Source of the DNA: Chondrilla cf. caribensis
Taxonomy: Eukaryota > Porifera > Demospongiae > Chondrillida > Chondrillidae
DNA: 64,000 bases
Assembly: GCA_964020155.1 (NCBI GenBank)
Contig: OZ026569.1
Span: forward strand, 1,264,809 to 1,328,808
Direction: 5' to 3'
Position numbers and translations under genes: made by a program. The notes beneath the pieces were generated by a model. That model was not told where the DNA came from and did not search any database. It saw nothing but the letters and a program-made list of their open reading frames with translations. Shown here in pieces: positions 1 to 32,200 of this stretch. The stretch's first letter is position 1. Each line of letters begins with the position of its first letter.

Positions 1-723
1 GTGAACTAGGGTTATTAGAGATTCTATTTGACATAAATTTAGCAGTAGCAAAATACTATGAGCGAGCAAGAAACCAAATGAACTCCAATTTACTCACTGA
101 TGCTTTGAGTCTATCCACGAAGTTCACACATGAAGATTCACATTCATGGTATTACCTCTTATCAAATCATGTAAAAACACTACGATTCAACATTACATCG
201 AGCCAACCATCCATTAACCAGATAAAGAACGATCACAAGAACAGCATCTACAGAATTTAAATTACCAATTAAATAATCCTCAAGGCATCTCTGGTAAGGG
301 TGGAAATAAACTTAGATACTATCGACTACTAAAGCAACCTCTCCACAACATGGAAAAATATCTAACTGTTATCAAGAATCCTATGCTCAGGCAAGCAATG
401 ACTGGATTGAAAATAAGTAACCATGCTCTCCTATAGCTAATTGAAAGCGGTCACCACACTCTTCCCCCAACTCCCCCCGAAGAGAGACTTTGGACACTAT
501 GTAATCTTAAAGATGTCGAGGGTGAGCCTCACTTTTTAATCACATGCCCAAGATTTTCACACTTGAGGCACGATATGCTTGCTAATGCAACCAATTCCTG
601 TTTTAAGTACCTATCATCAACAGATAAATCTATTTACATATTAACGTCCACCAATGAAAACTTGATTTGGTGTTCAGTAAAGTATATATATAATGCTATG
701 AAACTTAGATCAGCATTGTTGTG
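1..723 (+). pseudogene. Non-LTR retrotransposon (LINE) reverse transcriptase, decayed 3' end
   Basis: Open from the window edge (frame of base 3), this reads like the last ~240 residues of a LINE polymerase: ELGLLEILFDINLAVAKYYE, then a block ending in SNHALL, then PPEERLWTLCNLKDVEG and EPHFLITCPRFSHLR. The last is the CX(n)E-HFL-CP-(Y/F)-R zinc-finger-like signature found near the C terminus of many LINE polymerases. The stop is the TGA at about 721-723. The reading is broken by a frameshift near 247-260 and an in-frame TAG near 436, so it is dead. The 5' part lies outside the window. Clade not assignable from this fragment. Confidence 0.72.
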
Positions 724-1301
724 ACCTCCTGTTTAGTCACTATTAATTTAAATTTACAACTTATCATTCGATAATTTGCATTAATTGGAAAATAATTCTG
801 AGGTCTAAGGGCCATTTTGGCTTATAAAGACCAGTGATGATGATGATTATTATAATATTGCAGCTACATATATAGGTGTTACTGGATTGTAGTCATACGG
901 ATGTATACGTAGATGCACATTATGCATGTGGACAGAACACATCTGTATTAGAGACCTTTCACTCCTGGATCCATTGTCAGTACAGTTGTTGATGTTGGAG
1001 ATGGATTGTACTGGAAGTTATGTAACATAACAGTATTCATTGAAATGACATCATCCTTTGTTGCTGTTGTTTTGTTAGACCAGGCCCAAAGTCCTGCCCC
1101 TCCTTACCAGCTACATTAGCCACACCTTCCAACCAGTTACATAAGCCACACCTTCCAACCAGTTACATAAGCCACGCCTTCCAACCAGCATCATGCAGTG
1201 TGTGGTGAGGGATAATTCCCTCATCTCATGTCAAAACTATTAGAATTCATATTTTATTTCGTTTACTGTGTGATTCGTAAACAGGGTCAATAAAACGATA
1301 A
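724..1301. other. Intergenic AT-rich DNA with a short tandem repeat
   Basis: No coding potential seen. At about 1110-1190 a ~26-bp unit containing CCACACCTTCCAACCAG is repeated three times (third copy CCACGCC). A short (GAT)n run lies near 835-850. Confidence 0.6.
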
Positions 1302-2353
1302 CACAGGGTCATTATAACGGACCCCGAAAATAGCAATAAAATGGCCGACGCATATCAACCCCGAAAACATACCGCATTTATAGACCGGAGGAATAATAAT
1401 AAATCCTTTTTTTGATATGTACCAATACTTTCAATCTCATTTTGAAGTCTGGGTGAAAAACCGATTGAATAGCATGCATCAAGAAGCTCTAAACACGTCA
1501 CAAGTAAATAGTACTTTCGGGTAAAAATCGCTTTTTCCGCATCAGTAGAAGGCCTTGGATGAACTTTAAATTGGTATCAAATGAAGGAGTGCATTATTAT
1601 CTAAAGATCTGCCGTGAGGGAAGATGTTATAATCTCTAACACTAGAGTTATAATTGAAAATGTACTAAAATACGCATAAAACGCAGAGAAAATAGGTGGA
1701 ATCTTCGCATAACTTTAACATACCTGATTATAACATCTTCCCTCACGGTCAGAATGTAGACGACATCGTTCTCTAACGTTATAAGATATAATAATACGCG
1801 AAAAGGTCCATCTACTGATGCGGCTAACACCGTTTTTGAGAAACGACTGCCCATCCGCCATTTAATGTGACGTTGCTATAGTTATTACGCAATGTGTTAT
1901 GGAGGAATAGCCGTCGTTTCGTAAATTGCAAGGTTCCTGAAGATCGCTCGCGATCCAAGTAAACTTTGAGGATCTCTAAAGGTATGTCTTTGATTTTGTA
2001 CTAGAATGAATTGTGCCTGCCATTTCTCAATCGTTAACCTTTGCGATAATTACGTTTTTGTTTCGATTATCGATGTTTTATGCGCTTCCTTGCCCAATTT
2101 AGTCATTCATTTTAGCGTATGCGTTTATTTTCATCTAATACAATTGGTGATAATGTTCGATCATTTGCTGATTGTATCTCAGCATTATTGCAGTTGCATA
2201 AAGTAGTTTTTTTATCGTGAGTTTGTCGCCTGAACGAAATCATTGCGCAATCATTTCGCCGCGAGTGGTGACGTAGGTGATAAGTATTCGACATTCCAAT
2301 CATTTATCGCCTAAAATCTCCAACAACGCCGGGTCCGTTATAACCCCCCTGTG
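1302..2353. mobile_element. Candidate non-autonomous DNA transposon / foldback element (~1.05 kb)
   Basis: The ends are inverted: CACAGGGTCATTATAACGG at 1302-1320 pairs with the reverse complement of 2330-2353 (CACAGGGGGGTTATAACGG). Inside there is a perfect 23-bp inverted pair at 1612-1634 and 1726-1748, bounded by a longer imperfect pair (CCGCATCAGTAGA near 1535 and its complement near 1815). No transposase reading frame is seen. A clear target-site duplication could not be identified, so the superfamily is open. Confidence 0.55.
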
Positions 2354-3158
2354 AAATTCTTATTATTACCTATAATATGACATTGTGATAAAACTATTAT
2401 TTGTCAAATGTGGGTGGATGGAGCAAATTATCTTCCACTGACCTTGAACTCTACACTCATTAAGTGCACTTTATGCTCTGCTGAAGCCGTGAGTGAATTA
2501 TACTGCACTTGATGAGTCACGTGGATAGATAAGTGGGTGTGGGTGTGGGTGTGGCACAGGTAACCATGACAGCAACATCACATAATGAATAGCATTTGCG
2601 TGCATAGTGGAATCTGAGGATAACGTTGACGAGCAGGCCTCATTCAAATCATGTGATCAATCAATCCTACAAAGACCTCGTTCACCTCCCTACACTGGCG
2701 GTCCACTTCGCATTGCTGCCTTCAGAAACTGATTCTCGAACATTCTTCTAACTTTAGTTAAACTCACAATATTCTTAAGCGTCGCGGGACGAGTTTCCAG
2801 TTTGTCGTTTCTGCTGAAACTAATCTAACTAACCCACTCTAGATCTCGCAACCATTGCGACATTTCTTCCAAACTGGTCCCACTATTGCTTTCGATTAAA
2901 GGAGAAATCCAAGGCGCTTACGTGATCACAAAATATCCTTTATTTGTGTCCAGTATAAAATCACTACCAGCTACGTCGTCAACAGTAGCTTGTAGAACCT
3001 ATATTCCTTCAACGATAACGCCATTTTCTCGTTCCATTACATCACCCAACACGTAGTCGGACTCGTGTTGTAGTAATATCTATGGTGGTACAAAGTGATC
3101 TACGCATGAGTGAAGCTAGCCAGCGCTAACAGGTACTAAAGAGCGTGCAAAGTTCGTG
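2354..3158. promoter_or_regulatory. Upstream region of the CAP/fibrocystin-L-like gene
   Basis: No gene seen. It contains a (GTGGGT)n run near 2535-2552 and unique sequence up to the ATG at 3159. No convincing TATA box close to the ATG. It should hold the promoter and 5'UTR of the gene that follows, but no element can be named from sequence alone. Confidence 0.35.
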
Positions 3159-22925
<19,767 letters not shown>

Positions 22926-23431
22926 CTCATGGAAGCAGCAATTCATGTTTATACTAACACTAATTAATATGCTGATGAGTGTGTGAGAGTTATATCAATC
23001 CTTAGTATTGAAAGATGCAAATGTATTCATATCTATTGTTATTATTATTAATCTCTGCACTGTAATATCCATTTAGCCTCTGATTCCAATGCTGTTACTC
23101 GATGGTTGTCTTGAGTGTAGATTGTGAACATGAATTAAAGGCAATCACCAGCGCTATGCACTTCCCACACTACTAGTGGTCCTCATGATCAATTGAATAA
23201 ATGCAACTGGATATTGTCAATTATATAGGTGCACACGCTATAGTGTCCATGTACAATTCATATTATTATTATAAAATAATAATTATTATAACAAATACTG
23301 ACTATATATATATACGTATACAGTATATATAATAATGTACTCTAGATCTAGACCTTCTGCACTGTACTGCACCATGAATTTTAACTCGAAATACTTGTTA
23401 TCACTTTGGACACCTTTCAATAATATTATGG
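22926..23431. other. 3' flank of the fibrocystin-L-like gene
   Basis: AT-rich, no gene. An AATAAA at 23196-23201, about 270 bp past the stop, is a plausible polyadenylation signal. Confidence 0.5.
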
Positions 23432-23545
23432 GTCTTACTAGGTACAGCGTGGATGCCGCTTCGATATTCATTGCCATTAAATGAATATCATTACATTTAA
23501 TGGCAATGAATATCAAAGCGGCATCCACGCTGTACCTAGTAAGAC
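23432..23545. repeat. Near-perfect 51-bp inverted repeat (hairpin)
   Basis: Arms 23432-23482 and 23495-23545 are complementary with a single mismatch and a 12-nt loop. No terminal features of a named transposon were seen. It lies about 120 bp upstream of the first kinase-family exon. Confidence 0.8.
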
Positions 23546-23580
23546 GCTTTTAATATCTGGGGTCGTTGCACTCAAGTCAT

Positions 23581-23604
23581 AGTCACATGACTCGTGACGT
23601 AACC
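23581..23604. promoter_or_regulatory. Conserved upstream element with TGACGTAA (copy 1)
   Basis: AGTCACATGACTC followed two bases later by GACGTAACC. The same block occurs at 35091-35114, about 90-110 bp before the ATG in both paralogs. TGACGTAA matches the ATF/CREB/bZIP type of site by established knowledge. Its use here is inferred. Confidence 0.45.
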
Positions 23605-23665
23605 GCTCTTATTTGGCTTCTAGGAAATTTGACCTGTAATAGTGTCGATAAGGCTATATAAAAAC

Positions 23666-25239
23666 ATGGAGGAACGATTTGTCGAGAAGACAGGCTCCAT
23701 AGATAACCTGACAGGGGATAAGCTTCGAGGAGGTCGGGAACCTCTACTAAAACGACAAACATGTGAGTATTTATATTATCCAATGTAACCTTGTGAGCGT
23801 GCGGTTGTTTTGGATGGAATTGTCGAAGTGGCCTCCCCAGTTATTATGAAGTCGCAATTAGGACCTATTTACCTCCTATTTCAGATTCCTGTTCGGCTTA
23901 TATTTACCTATACTTATTCTTCAGTATGACTTGAAGCTTTCATGAACCAATTCATCGTGATCACAAAATGCTTATTGTTTTCTACTCTCCATGACAACCG
24001 TCTAGCTATTATGTTCACCTACAATCCGACATAGATACTCGAGTGTCTATGGTCTACTGGTAAAATCCAGGAAATTTGGCTTCTTTGTCCAGGAATTTAG
24101 GCTGCACTGGTTGGCAACTATGGGAATGGGATTCGACCTACGTACATTGTTCCTTTAAATTCAGTGACATGACGAAGCTTTATCCGGGTATGGTAAAATG
24201 GGGTACCTTCGGAAATTGATTTCAGCTTCACGTTACTTGCCTTTAGAAATACGCAACGGATTTTTCCATTCCAAAGTCACCCTATTTTATTTTGTGTGAG
24301 GATAAAGTCTGTAACGTGAATTACCTTGTATATAATCATTGAAAATCAGATTTCGAAGTTACGTACGCCATTTCCCCTACAATTATGCTAGATCACACAC
24401 AACCTACACTGTAACAGTAGTTCTCACAGATCAGTCAATAAAAGTGTGCAGTATGTAATGTTGAGGATCCTTGATTATGGGCCATCACTTAAGGTAAACA
24501 AGGTAGTGAAATAGGACCATTTCTATACAACTCAACATCAAACTAGCTGTGTTTTCTCAGTTTATGAATTTCATGTTAATACCATTATGGTATTATTATC
24601 TTTGTCAATGATGTAATATGTTCCTTTCTTTCCGTTGTGCTTTCAGATAACCTTTGTTCAGGTGATGAAGTTCGCCAAGTGAAACAAAAGCACTCATCAG
24701 GTTGTATCGGTCAGTAGTTTAAATATTTCCATAGTTTCCATACTGTTGGAAGTTAATTCAATAGTTTTGGAAGTTAATGATCCTAGCCATACAGTAATGC
24801 AGTATTATTGTGGAATTGATGATTAAGCCCTCCTGTCTCTATGCCACACTCTAAGGTTTACAATTGTAGGGTACTTTTCTGGTGTCTAATAAAAACATGG
24901 ATACAGATATAATAGTCCCACTTTGTCCCCTGCTGTGAAAGAAGCTTTATTCATAGGTTTGCAAACCTTGTTGCAATAGAACAGTATAATCATTGTATAT
25001 GATGATAATTGTTTATGTTACGTGTTCTTTTTCAGGTGAACTGGCAAAATATGTAGGAGATACGTTAGTCTTCAATTATCCCGGACTAGAAGATGTATTG
25101 TATTGTGATAATGACACCGGGTCTGTAAGTACACAGGATGAGGAGTCTGGTTTGCTCTTTACAACTTTATCAAATTCTGGTCACAAACATTGTTCGTTAT
25201 CAAAATTAGGTAAACAGATTAGTGATACTGTACTGTAGC
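23666..25239 (+). CDS. N-terminal exons of kinase-family paralog 1 (partial)
   Basis: Three exons: 23666-23762, 24647-24709 and 25036-25209, all joined in phase 1. The start is MEERFVEKTGSIDNLTGDKL. Exon 2 reads YNLCSGDEVRQVKQKHSSG. Exon 3 reads ELAKYVGDTLVFNYPGLEDV followed by LYCDNDTGS and a Ser/Thr/Glu-rich stretch. No known domain recognised, and no signal peptide. Either the gene splices at GTAAAC (25210) or it reads on for GKQISDTVL to a TAG at 25237-25239. The same choice exists in the two other copies (36.9 and 41.7 kb). The continuation into kinase exons is lost in the gap and a LINE insertion, so this is a fragment of a gene like the one at 35203-52212. Confidence 0.6.
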
Positions 25240-25245
25240 ACAAGT

Positions 25246-25445
25246 NNNNNNNNNNNNNNNNNNNNNNNNNNNNNNNNNNNNNNNNNNNNNNNNNNNNNNN
25301 NNNNNNNNNNNNNNNNNNNNNNNNNNNNNNNNNNNNNNNNNNNNNNNNNNNNNNNNNNNNNNNNNNNNNNNNNNNNNNNNNNNNNNNNNNNNNNNNNNNN
25401 NNNNNNNNNNNNNNNNNNNNNNNNNNNNNNNNNNNNNNNNNNNNN
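25246..25445. other. Assembly gap (N run)
   Basis: About 200 N. True length unknown. It falls between the N-terminal kinase-family exons and the LINE, so the junction may be incomplete. Confidence 0.99.
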
Positions 25446-25925
25446 ATATATATATATCGATCAATGCGCGTCAATATGGCGGACAGCAGCGCGGTTGAAT
25501 CTTTTTCTTCAGTGCCATATCCATGTTGTGATCACATCTGAATTCAAGCTTTGAAGACATTTGATCGTAAACTTAATCGCCACACTTATCTCACGTTCGC
25601 TTCCTCACTCTCCACCGCAATGACTAGCAGCGTAGTTCAGCCGTCATCTATCCAAGATACGTCCAAGAGAGGCAACTGCTCGGTCTGTGGTAGAGAAATG
25701 CCCCTACTAACCGACAGCACAGTCAGGATCCATGGCCCTGTTACTAATCGTTGTTGCGGCTCAAGGAAGAGACCTGCATCCTTCACGAACAGCAAGGCGC
25801 CTCCAAACGAAGCCTCTTTACCCCCTAACGACGTGGATAACGTGAACGACCAACTTTAGCCTCCACGCTCAGACAAGGATTCCCAGAGCGTTTCTTCCAT
25901 CGATCCTGGACCCACCGTAGGCAAG

Positions 25926-27392
25926 GTGCTGAAAAGGATCCCTCGATCATCACGCGCCCAAGTCGCCAAAAAACTGTCATCAATCCTGGATAACATCGCC
26001 AACCACAATGACATCGACGCTTGGGAACGCCTTTTCCTTTTTCCGAGGAGATGTCTACTCGTTCCATCGCGAGGCAGAAAGAGGAGAAATCTATCTGCTC
26101 TGGTCAACAGAGCAGTGGAGGAAGAAGCTGAAGGTGATTTCCAATATCGGCCTACCACTACAGTTAAATCCAACCCTGACCAACACCATCGGCTGGCAGC
26201 CAGGATATCATCCAAGTTAGAAGATGGGGATTACAGAGGTGCAGTCAAGCTAGCCTGCTCGGAGAGTACATTCTGTACCCCTGATGAGAAGTCACTGAAT
26301 AGGTTGCAGGAAAAACATCCCCCACCTCATCCGGACACCAACCTACCATCATTTCATATTCCTGAAACTCCTCCAATGCTTGAGCCCAAAGACATCACAG
26401 TAGCAGTCAGTAGTTTTCCCTCTGGCTCTGCCAATGGTCCTGATGGCATGTATCCACAGCACCTGAAGGACCTTATTTATTCATCTCTCGGTCCAGTGGC
26501 TGACAAGCTTATTGCTTCACTGACCAAATTTGTCAACTTAGTACTAGCAGGCAATGTACCCAGTGAAGCTCGCCAATTCTTCTTTGGTGCCAAACTCATC
26601 GGTCTGCACAAGGCCAATGGAAGCATTAGACCAATAGCAATTGGATGTACACTTCGCCGTCTTGTTTCCAAATGTGCATGTGCCTCTGTACGGGACGAAA
26701 TAGGATCAATTCTCTTCCCAAAGCAGCTGGGCTTTGGAGTCTCTCATGGAATAGAAGCAGCAGTTCATGCAGCACGAGAGTACCTATCAAATCTGGAAAC
26801 CAGAAGTCTAGTTTTAAAACTAGATTTCCAAAATGCCTTCAACACCTTGAGAAGGGACAAGATGCTACATGCTGTCTTGGAGAAGATCCCAAGCATTTAT
26901 CCTTTAGCGCACTGTGCTTATAGCACCCATTCCTTCTTATATTACGATCAGAAAGGCATCATCCTGTCCATGGAGGGAGTACAGCAGGGAGACCCACTAG
27001 GACCCCTTTTGTTTTGTATTGCCATCCACAACTTGGTTGTTTCCATCAAGTCTGAATTCACTATTTTCTACCTCGATGATGGAACATTGGGGGGGCCTGT
27101 TGAAGACGTTATGTCTGACCTAGCTACAGTTGAAGATGAAGCAAAGATTTTAGGCCTCCATCTAAATCACAGGAAATCAGAATTGATCAGTAAAGATGCT
27201 ACCACCAGAGAACTCGTTCTGTCTTCTAGCCCTTTGCTCAACCCCATCAATCCAGAAAATGCTGTCCTCCTCGGTTCCCCTATAGGAAGCAGACCCAGTT
27301 TGGATGATACCATAAAACCAAGATTGACAACCTTCGAATACTGGGTGACAGAATCAAGCTTCTGCAGACACATGATGCTATGTGTCTTCTGA
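25926..27392 (+). pseudogene. Reverse transcriptase segment of the RLE-class LINE
   Basis: The polymerase blocks are readable: NGPDGMYPQHLKDLI, then RPIAIGCTLRRLVSK, LVLKLDFQNAFNTLRRDKM (palm Asp), GVQQGDPLGPLLFCIAIH, and the catalytic FYLDDGTLGG, followed by LGLHLNHRKSELIS. It is in the same frame as the zinc-finger segment upstream but separated by a TAG. The frame is lost near 27315 by an indel, so the C-terminal frame below is offset. Confidence 0.88.
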
Positions 27393-28543
27393 GGAGTGCT
27401 TTTACCCTGCCCAAACTTTTATTCCTCCTCCGCACCGCTCCCTGTTTCCAATCCGACCTACTCTCAGAGTTCGATCATCTACAGAGAACACTACTGGAGA
27501 CCTTCTGTAACATCAAACTAGACGACCTCAGCTGGACTCAGGCATCTCTTCCAATTAATTTAGGGGGATTGGGGATCCGATCCGCTGTCCTGCTTGCACC
27601 TTGTACCTTTTTGGCCTCAGCTGCTGGCAGCGAACCCCTTTCCCTGGCAATCCTCCCAGAGAGATTCACAACAGTAAACACTCAACTCAAACAGGAGGCT
27701 CTCCAATTTTGGAGTCAATCGGTATTACCATCAACGTTGGAACCACCATCGGGAGCTGCAGCTTCATCCCAAAAAGCTTGGGACAAACCTGTCATTGAGA
27801 GTTGCTTTTCCTCACTTGTCTCCAATGCCAATACAATAGGAAGGGCACGACTACTCGCTTCTCAACAAAAAGAAACAGGAGCATGGTTATCAGCCCCCCC
27901 AGTCTCCTCTCTAGGTCTCAGAATGTCCAACGATGCTATACGCATCGCCACATCCCTCCGCTTGGGTACCTCTATCTGTGCACCTCACGATTGCTCTCAC
28001 TGCGGATGCCATATCGATGAGTTTGGACTCCACGGATTGAGCTGCCGTAAGTCTGTAGGAAGAATTCCCAGACACAGTCAACTTAATTCAATCATCAAAG
28101 ATGCTCTCTTGAGTGCACATATTCCAACCATCCTGGAGCCACAAGGGCTGTCACGTTCGGATGGAAAATGCCCTGATGGTCTTTCCATTACCCCCTGGGA
28201 TAGAGGCCGACCCCTGGTCTGGGATGCCACATGCTGGGATACATATGCACCATCCCACTTACATCATTCAGCTTCAGGTCCAGGAATCCTAGCTGACTTG
28301 GCAGCACGGACAAAGAGTCAGACTTATAAGGAAATTGGGCAGACTCATATCTTTGTTCCTGTAGCAGTAGAAACCTCCAGAGCACTAGGGAAAGATGCCT
28401 TGAATTTCCTACACCAGCTAGCAGTACGCATCAGATCCTCATCACATGATCCTCTTGAATATTTGAAGCTTTGTCAGAAGATCAGTATATGTATCCAGAA
28501 CTATAATTGTGCATCAATATTAGGCTGTTGCGCATTTTCTTGA
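27380..28543 (+). pseudogene. Thumb, CCHC and restriction-like endonuclease segment of the same LINE
   Basis: The open frame starts just after the frameshift (MCLLRSAFTLPKLLFLLRT) and ends with a TGA at 28541-28543. It carries the CCHC knuckle at about residues 210-230 and RH..LN, then an EPQGLSR...CPDG...W(D)RG...LVWDATCWDT block. These are PD-(D/E)XK-type catalytic positions as known for R2-group endonucleases. Still intact within itself. Confidence 0.82.
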
Positions 28544-28599
28544 CTATTCATTTATTGATACATTTAAAAAAAAAATAAAATAAAATAAAAAATATATAT

Positions 28600-28842
28600 A
28601 TATATGATACGTGTTCCTACGTGTAACTGCAACAATGAATTTATATTATAATTTATATTGTGCGAAATAAAGATGGCCAATTTTGAATGCCGACAATTAG
28701 AAATTGGGCTAGAATTTGTGCGCTGAAGCTTCGCCGAACGTAATAACCCCAGCGAAGGTTCTTCTAAACGTAAGAAAGACCTCCAAGTAATTCGAGTGCG
28801 GGGGGCGGCAGCCCCACGAGTTTTTTAAACTCGAATTACTTG
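28600..28842 (+). repeat. Dispersed ~240-bp repeat (copy A), immediately after the LINE tail
   Basis: This segment, from GATACGTGTTCCTACG to the palindrome CAAGTAATTCGAGT...ACTCGAATTACTTG (28784-28842), is found again in inverted orientation at 39706-39950. The end block is a 59-bp unit with 14-bp inverted ends around a G-rich/C-rich core. It could be a SINE or a MITE. No tRNA promoter boxes recognised. Confidence 0.7.
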
Positions 28843-29283
28843 TTTGTGTAGAGCTTCATTTTCAGCCCAAATGGCTAGGATTCTTACTTTAAGATGGTTT
28901 TGTATTTGAATATACACATAGGCTCTATACTACTCATGACTGCACACATGTACAATACTCTGTGTAATTATCAAGTTGATGTTACGTTTGATATTGTCAT
29001 CTGCCACCATAATTTCATTTCAATGTCGTAACATGAACATCTGCTACGTCATTGCCATAGTTTTTATATTGAACCTGTTGTAAACATAATGTGTCCTAAA
29101 TACATACGTACCTAGCACCCTTATACAATAGTCTATTATCTATGTCATTGCCATGTAGCCTGTTCATCTACACTGCTCCCTGATATGTACAAATAAACCT
29201 TTGCCCCCGGCACCGTATAACAGCTTCCTATGCCTATGGTTGTTGTTTACTGGGTGATTCATTGTGTCTTAATTCCCGTACAG
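28843..29283. other. Non-coding stretch between the LINE and the kinase C-terminal exons
   Basis: AT-rich, no gene or repeat recognised. It ends with the acceptor CCCGTACAG at 29283. Confidence 0.5.
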
Positions 29284-32200
29284 ATCGACTGGGACCAGCG
29301 GCCTTCAGCAAAGGAGCTCCTTCAAGACCCTTACATTCAGAGATACAACACCACACCTGGGGTTAACACTGTTGTTAATGAAACTGCTACACTCGACACT
29401 GCTACACCCAGCACCATTGCACCGAGTACTGAACCACAGCAGGTTGAGAATCGATTCAACAATAGAAATGATATCAGTGGACCAAATAGGTGAGTCCTTG
29501 TATGGTACAGCTTATACATTATACGTATGTGTGTGTACAATATTGACATATCTACAATATATGTAGTTATGTTGATAGTGAAACTGATACACTCGACACT
29601 ACAACACCTTATGGTGAACAGCCGTGTGAAGATCAATCTGACAACAGACTATCTGACAATGAAGGAGAAAACAGAACCCCTTCACCTGACATAGCAGCAA
29701 CTTCACAAGTATTTACAATATGTGCAATGTGTATCTGTTTATAAGTTTGTTATGTTTGTATGAAAATTCTACAAATAATAGCTTGAAATCCAAGTGGGAT
29801 ATTTTCTGTACCCCACTACCATCAAGCATCAAGGATTTCTGAAAAGCAGTTAAAACTTGCAGCAGGGCTATTCCGACTAATTATTGACACTTGGCTATCA
29901 ACTACCATTGTATTTGACTAATTGTTGGTTTGTTTTATTTCCATTTGTTTTACCTTGAAAAGTAGCCACGAGGCTGAAGGTTTCCCCAGTATAAATACAA
30001 TACCTGAACCTGAACATGCACTTTAACCATTATGCAGAGCCCACCCAGCCCACACCTTGCTAAACCTTGCATACACTTTTATGGAATACGGTACATTTCG
30101 TAGAAAACCGTCCAGTGTACCGGCGTTGACCGGCCGACCGACCGACCGACCCACCGACCGACTGACCGACCGAATGGTGATTGATTGATCGCGTGACCAG
30201 TTACGTCATCGTATATTACGTACGTATGTACGTAAGCGTAAAATTGTACGTGCGAACGGTGCGGAAACACGAATTTACTTGTGCGGCTAGAAAATGAGTC
30301 TAAAGAATATGTTCTATGAATGAGTTTGAGACTGTCTTTGAAGGCCTCAGAGAACGAAACACGTACGTTTAAATTCTGTACCAGTTTTAGCAGCTTTCAA
30401 GTTTGATTACTTTAGGTTCTTCATACACACATACGTATACAGTCCGCTATTGCTTTCTCGATGCGAGTAGTTCTACGATTTTGCGGTAGCTCTTCCGTTT
30501 CGTTCGTTCAAAATACAATATCCTTTGCTTAACGTAGTTTGAGTACACCATCTTTTTCCTCCAACATTAAATTTTAACATCGTAGTAACGATTACGTAAT
30601 GATGACGCTTCAATTATCGCATTGCAAAGTGACGCCGCTGACTGACTGACCGACCGACTGACCGTTGACGGACTGCTGACTGACCGACTGACCGACTGAC
30701 TACCGACTGGACGGTTTTCTACGAAAAGTACCGTACCTTATTTTAATGTTCCTTGGTTTTTGATGGTACATGTACAATTTAACTGTTTTTGTTTTTACTA
30801 CAGAGCTATTCGGATCAAAATGAAGATGGGTCAAGTGATCCTTCTGTGTGTGAAGAAAGTGGAGGCAGGGAGTTGTGTAGTCCAAGTACGTATAATGTAC
30901 CCGATATGTGTGTGTTTTCAATCATTGACAACTACTAAAGCGCCAACATGAGTACATTCGCGGTGTACTGGGGTACATTTGTGATGTACCCCAGTTTTTG
31001 TAAGTGGCACTAATTTATCTAACAAGCATCGAATAGTTACCAAACGAACGAGCAAACTCGCCGAACACACGAGCCTTGGAATTTTTCTGAACGAACGAGG
31101 AAACTTTCTGAACCCACAAGCCTTAGAATGTCTACCGACCAAACGAACGAAAGTAAAAACTTGCTGAAGCAACGAGCCTCGGAGTGTTAAATTTTCCGAA
31201 TGAACAACGATTGCTGCAGTGTTATTAGGCCTTCTTGCTGCTCTTTGTTGAAAACTTCAATCGATACCAGCCTGCGAAAATGAATGTGCCTAACTACCAA
31301 ACATAATCAATATTGTTAATCATTAACAAAACAAAATTTAGAAAGTGTCGTTTCAAACCAAACTGGGTAGGGAAACCCAACTTGCTGCATAAGCAATCTC
31401 TACAGTTTCACTGTGAACATAGTAGCCCTTGTTTGTGGATATCGCATATAGAGAGGAAGAGTGTTGGAACTTGACATTTCTGATCTTGTAGCATTTGAAT
31501 GTGAAAGTGATGCATATTGAGTGTCTACGTACATACATACGTATATGTATATAGTATAGGAATTATCTCCATAATGGGTGGTCTTTCTCTATAATTTTTG
31601 TGAAATATAAGTTTTGCAAATCCAAACTGAAGAGAAAATTCATGTGAAAGTCTAGTTTCCTTGGTGGCTTATATGTCATTATAATTTTTTATCCTCTCAA
31701 CTGTAGAAAGAGCAGGCAAAAGCTTCCCATGTGTAAGCTAATTATGATACAATGACTATTTTTTGTGATGTTGAATGATGGTAAACAGTAGTTGCTTATT
31801 GCCTATCTACAGGGTAAGAGTGACCAGTCTGAAGATGCTCACCATGGACCAATGAATCACAGTATATACATTAATTACATATAATGTACATCATATGCAA
31901 TTTAATATTATTATTGTTTTTCTCTTGTAGGACCCAATCAACAGGTACTAAGCATACGCGTGTTAACTTAATTTTTTGTCTTATGGAATAAGATACCTTT
32001 ATATACTTGCATTATACTCAATCATAGGATTCCAGTGATATTCCACGGTATGAAAGTACTGGAGGTACGTACGTGTGCACAATCCCTCAATATGTAATTG
32101 TCTAGCATACGTTTTCCAGACGGGTGTAAACACATGAGTGCATGCTCCACTGAATTTACAACAGAAGCAATATGAATTATTTGCAGCGAGTAGTGTAGTT

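Larger units (their letters stand above)
25551..28605 (+). mobile_element. RLE-class non-LTR retrotransposon (R2-like group), inactivated
   Basis: One polyprotein frame: an N-terminal zinc-finger-like segment (CSVCGREMPLL then HGPVTNRCCGS), a reverse transcriptase, and a C-terminal CCHC motif (CSHCGCHIDEFGLHGLSC) followed by a restriction-like endonuclease segment (CPDGLSITPW and LVWDATCWDT). It ends with a poly-A/AAAAT/AT tail at about 28565-28605. Two lesions: an in-frame TAG at 25857-25859 and a one-base frameshift near 27310-27325, after which the frame continues as KIDNLRILGDRIKLLQTHDA. The 5' end may lie in the gap. The RLE domain places it with R2/NeSL/R4-type elements rather than APE-type LINEs. 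Exact clade needs a tree. Confidence 0.85.

Noticed and set aside
23651..23661. TATATAAA as TATA box for the kinase-family gene
   Set aside because: Only a few bases before the ATG, too close for a functional TATA with this start; a similar TATATAAAG lies inside the coding exon of the second copy.
30968..30994. Short palindrome CTGGGGTACAT...ATGTACCCCAG
   Set aside because: 11-bp stem only; too short to call as an element.
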